Shown in pieces: positions 6,051 through 6,822 of a stretch of DNA of 6,822 nucleotides. Position 1 is the first letter of the stretch; every line of letters starts with the position of its first letter. The position numbers and the translations under genes are program-made. This DNA comes from an uncultured Actinomycetes bacterium. Lineage in GTDB: Bacteria > Actinomycetota > Acidimicrobiia > Acidimicrobiales > RAAP-2. The notes under the pieces were generated by a model that made no database searches, was not told the DNA's origin, and saw only the letters and a program-made list of their open reading frames with translations. The DNA is taken from NCBI GenBank assembly GCA_903830745.1, contig CAIKVF010000049.1, forward strand, positions 1 to 6,822, read 5' to 3'.

Positions 6051-6822
6051 TGCCAGATTTTGTAAAGGATGCTGACTGGCTTGACTGGGATCCAAATCCT
6101 ACGAAACCGAAATTTATCCTTCCTCCAGGAGCTGTGGACGCTCATTGTCACGTGTTCGGTCCTGGTGATCAGTTTCCCTTTGCGCCAGAGCGTAAATACA
6201 CACCATGTGACGCAAGTAAAAATCAACTCTTTGCGCTTCGTGACTTTCTCGGATTTGAAAAAAATGTCATAGTTCAGGCCACTTGTCACGGAACTGATAA
6301 CGCTGCCATGGTTGACGCGATTCGACATTCAAATGGCAAAGCTCGTGGTATCGCAACCGTTTCGAATGACGTCAGCCACTCAGAACTCAGCGACATGCAC
6401 GAAGCTGGTGTTAGAGGAGTGCGCTTCAACTACGTGAAGCGCCTCGTTGACCCAGAGCCTGATGCGTATTACCACCAAATTGTCGAAAAAATTGCACCAC
6501 TCGGATGGCACGTTGTTGTGTATTTCGAAGCCGCAGACCTGGCTGAGCGATGGAACTTCTTCACTTCACTGAAAACCACGGTTGTGGTTGACCACATGGG
6601 TCGACCTGACGTCACTAAGGACGTAAATGGACCTGAGTTCGCGTTGTTTCTTCGACTCATGCAAGAGCACGATAACTTCTGGTCGAAGGTAACCTGCCCA
6701 GAACGACTCAGCAGTACTGGCCCAGATGGCTACGACGATGTGGTGCCATTCGCTAAAAAAGTTGTAGATCTATTTCCCGACCGAGTCCTTTCTGGTACTG
6801 ACTGGCCGCACCCAAACCTGAA
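6050..6822 (+). CDS. ligI: 2-pyrone-4,6-dicarboxylate lactonase, 3' end missing
   Basis: The gene runs off the right edge. The 257 visible residues are most of a family of about 290-300 residues. The enzyme hydrolyses the lactone 2-pyrone-4,6-dicarboxylate (PDC) to 4-oxalomesaconate, the entry step to the three upstream genes. It belongs to the amidohydrolase superfamily but, as reported for Sphingomonas LigI, needs no metal. Visible marks are DAHCHVFGP with His32 and His34, RGVRFNYV at 122-129, DHMGRP at 181-186 with His182, PERLSSTGP at 217-225, and GTDWPHPN at 249-256, whose Asp251 corresponds to catalytic Asp248. The ATG shares its A with the ligJ stop (TAATG). The nearest purine-rich site, AAAGG at 6032-6036, is about 13 bases away, so translation probably depends on ribosomes finishing ligJ. 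Its presence shows that the pathway passes through PDC. Confidence 0.95.
   Translation, partial: MPDFVKDADWLDWDPNPTKPKFILPPGAVDAHCHVFGPGDQFPFAPERKYTPCDASKNQLFALRDFLGFEKNVIVQATCHGTDNAAMVDAIRHSNGKARGIATVSNDVSHSELSDMHEAGVRGVRFNYVKRLVDPEPDAYYHQIVEKIAPLGWHVVVYFEAADLAERWNFFTSLKTTVVVDHMGRPDVTKDVNGPEFALFLRLMQEHDNFWSKVTCPERLSSTGPDGYDDVVPFAKKVVDLFPDRVLSGTDWPHPNL

Overview
The window is a compact catabolic cluster for lignin-type methoxylated and hydroxylated aromatics. It feeds protocatechuate and then the lower part of the protocatechuate 4,5-cleavage (meta-cleavage) pathway. All seven genes are recognisable. Two are cut by the window edges: vanA at the left and the 2-pyrone-4,6-dicarboxylate lactonase gene at the right. 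I see no RNA genes, mobile elements, CRISPR arrays or long repeats. Roughly half the bases look to be G+C by eye. The vanillin-dehydrogenase-like protein has a motif style I associate with actinobacterial enzymes (Amycolatopsis, Rhodococcus), and Shine-Dalgarno sites are strong. A free-living, mid-GC actinobacterium is my best guess. This is a weak inference, and a proteobacterium is not excluded.

Layout, left to right. (1) Minus strand, 1-402: N-terminal 134 residues of a Rieske oxygenase, vanillate O-demethylase VanA. (2) 403-486: divergent control region. (3) Plus strand, 487-1944: aromatic aldehyde (vanillin/benzaldehyde) dehydrogenase. (4) Minus strand, 1941-3122: 4-hydroxybenzoate 3-monooxygenase PobA, tail to tail with the dehydrogenase and with interlocked stop codons. 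(5) 3123-3253: second divergent control region. (6) Plus strand, 3254 to the end: a tightly packed operon of aldolase (LigK), tautomerase (GalD/LigU), hydratase (LigJ) and lactonase (LigI). Its genes overlap by 4, 4 and 1 bases.

How they work together: the dehydrogenase would oxidise vanillin to vanillate (or 4-hydroxybenzaldehyde to 4-hydroxybenzoate). VanA, with a reductase not in the window, would demethylate vanillate to protocatechuate. PobA would hydroxylate 4-hydroxybenzoate to the same compound. Ring cleavage (LigAB) and semialdehyde oxidation (LigC) are not in the window. Their product, 2-pyrone-4,6-dicarboxylate, would be opened by LigI, isomerised by GalD/LigU, hydrated by LigJ and split by LigK into pyruvate and oxaloacetate. 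No regulator or transporter gene is visible. The system is of known type, so interest lies in its arrangement and possible host rather than in new chemistry.
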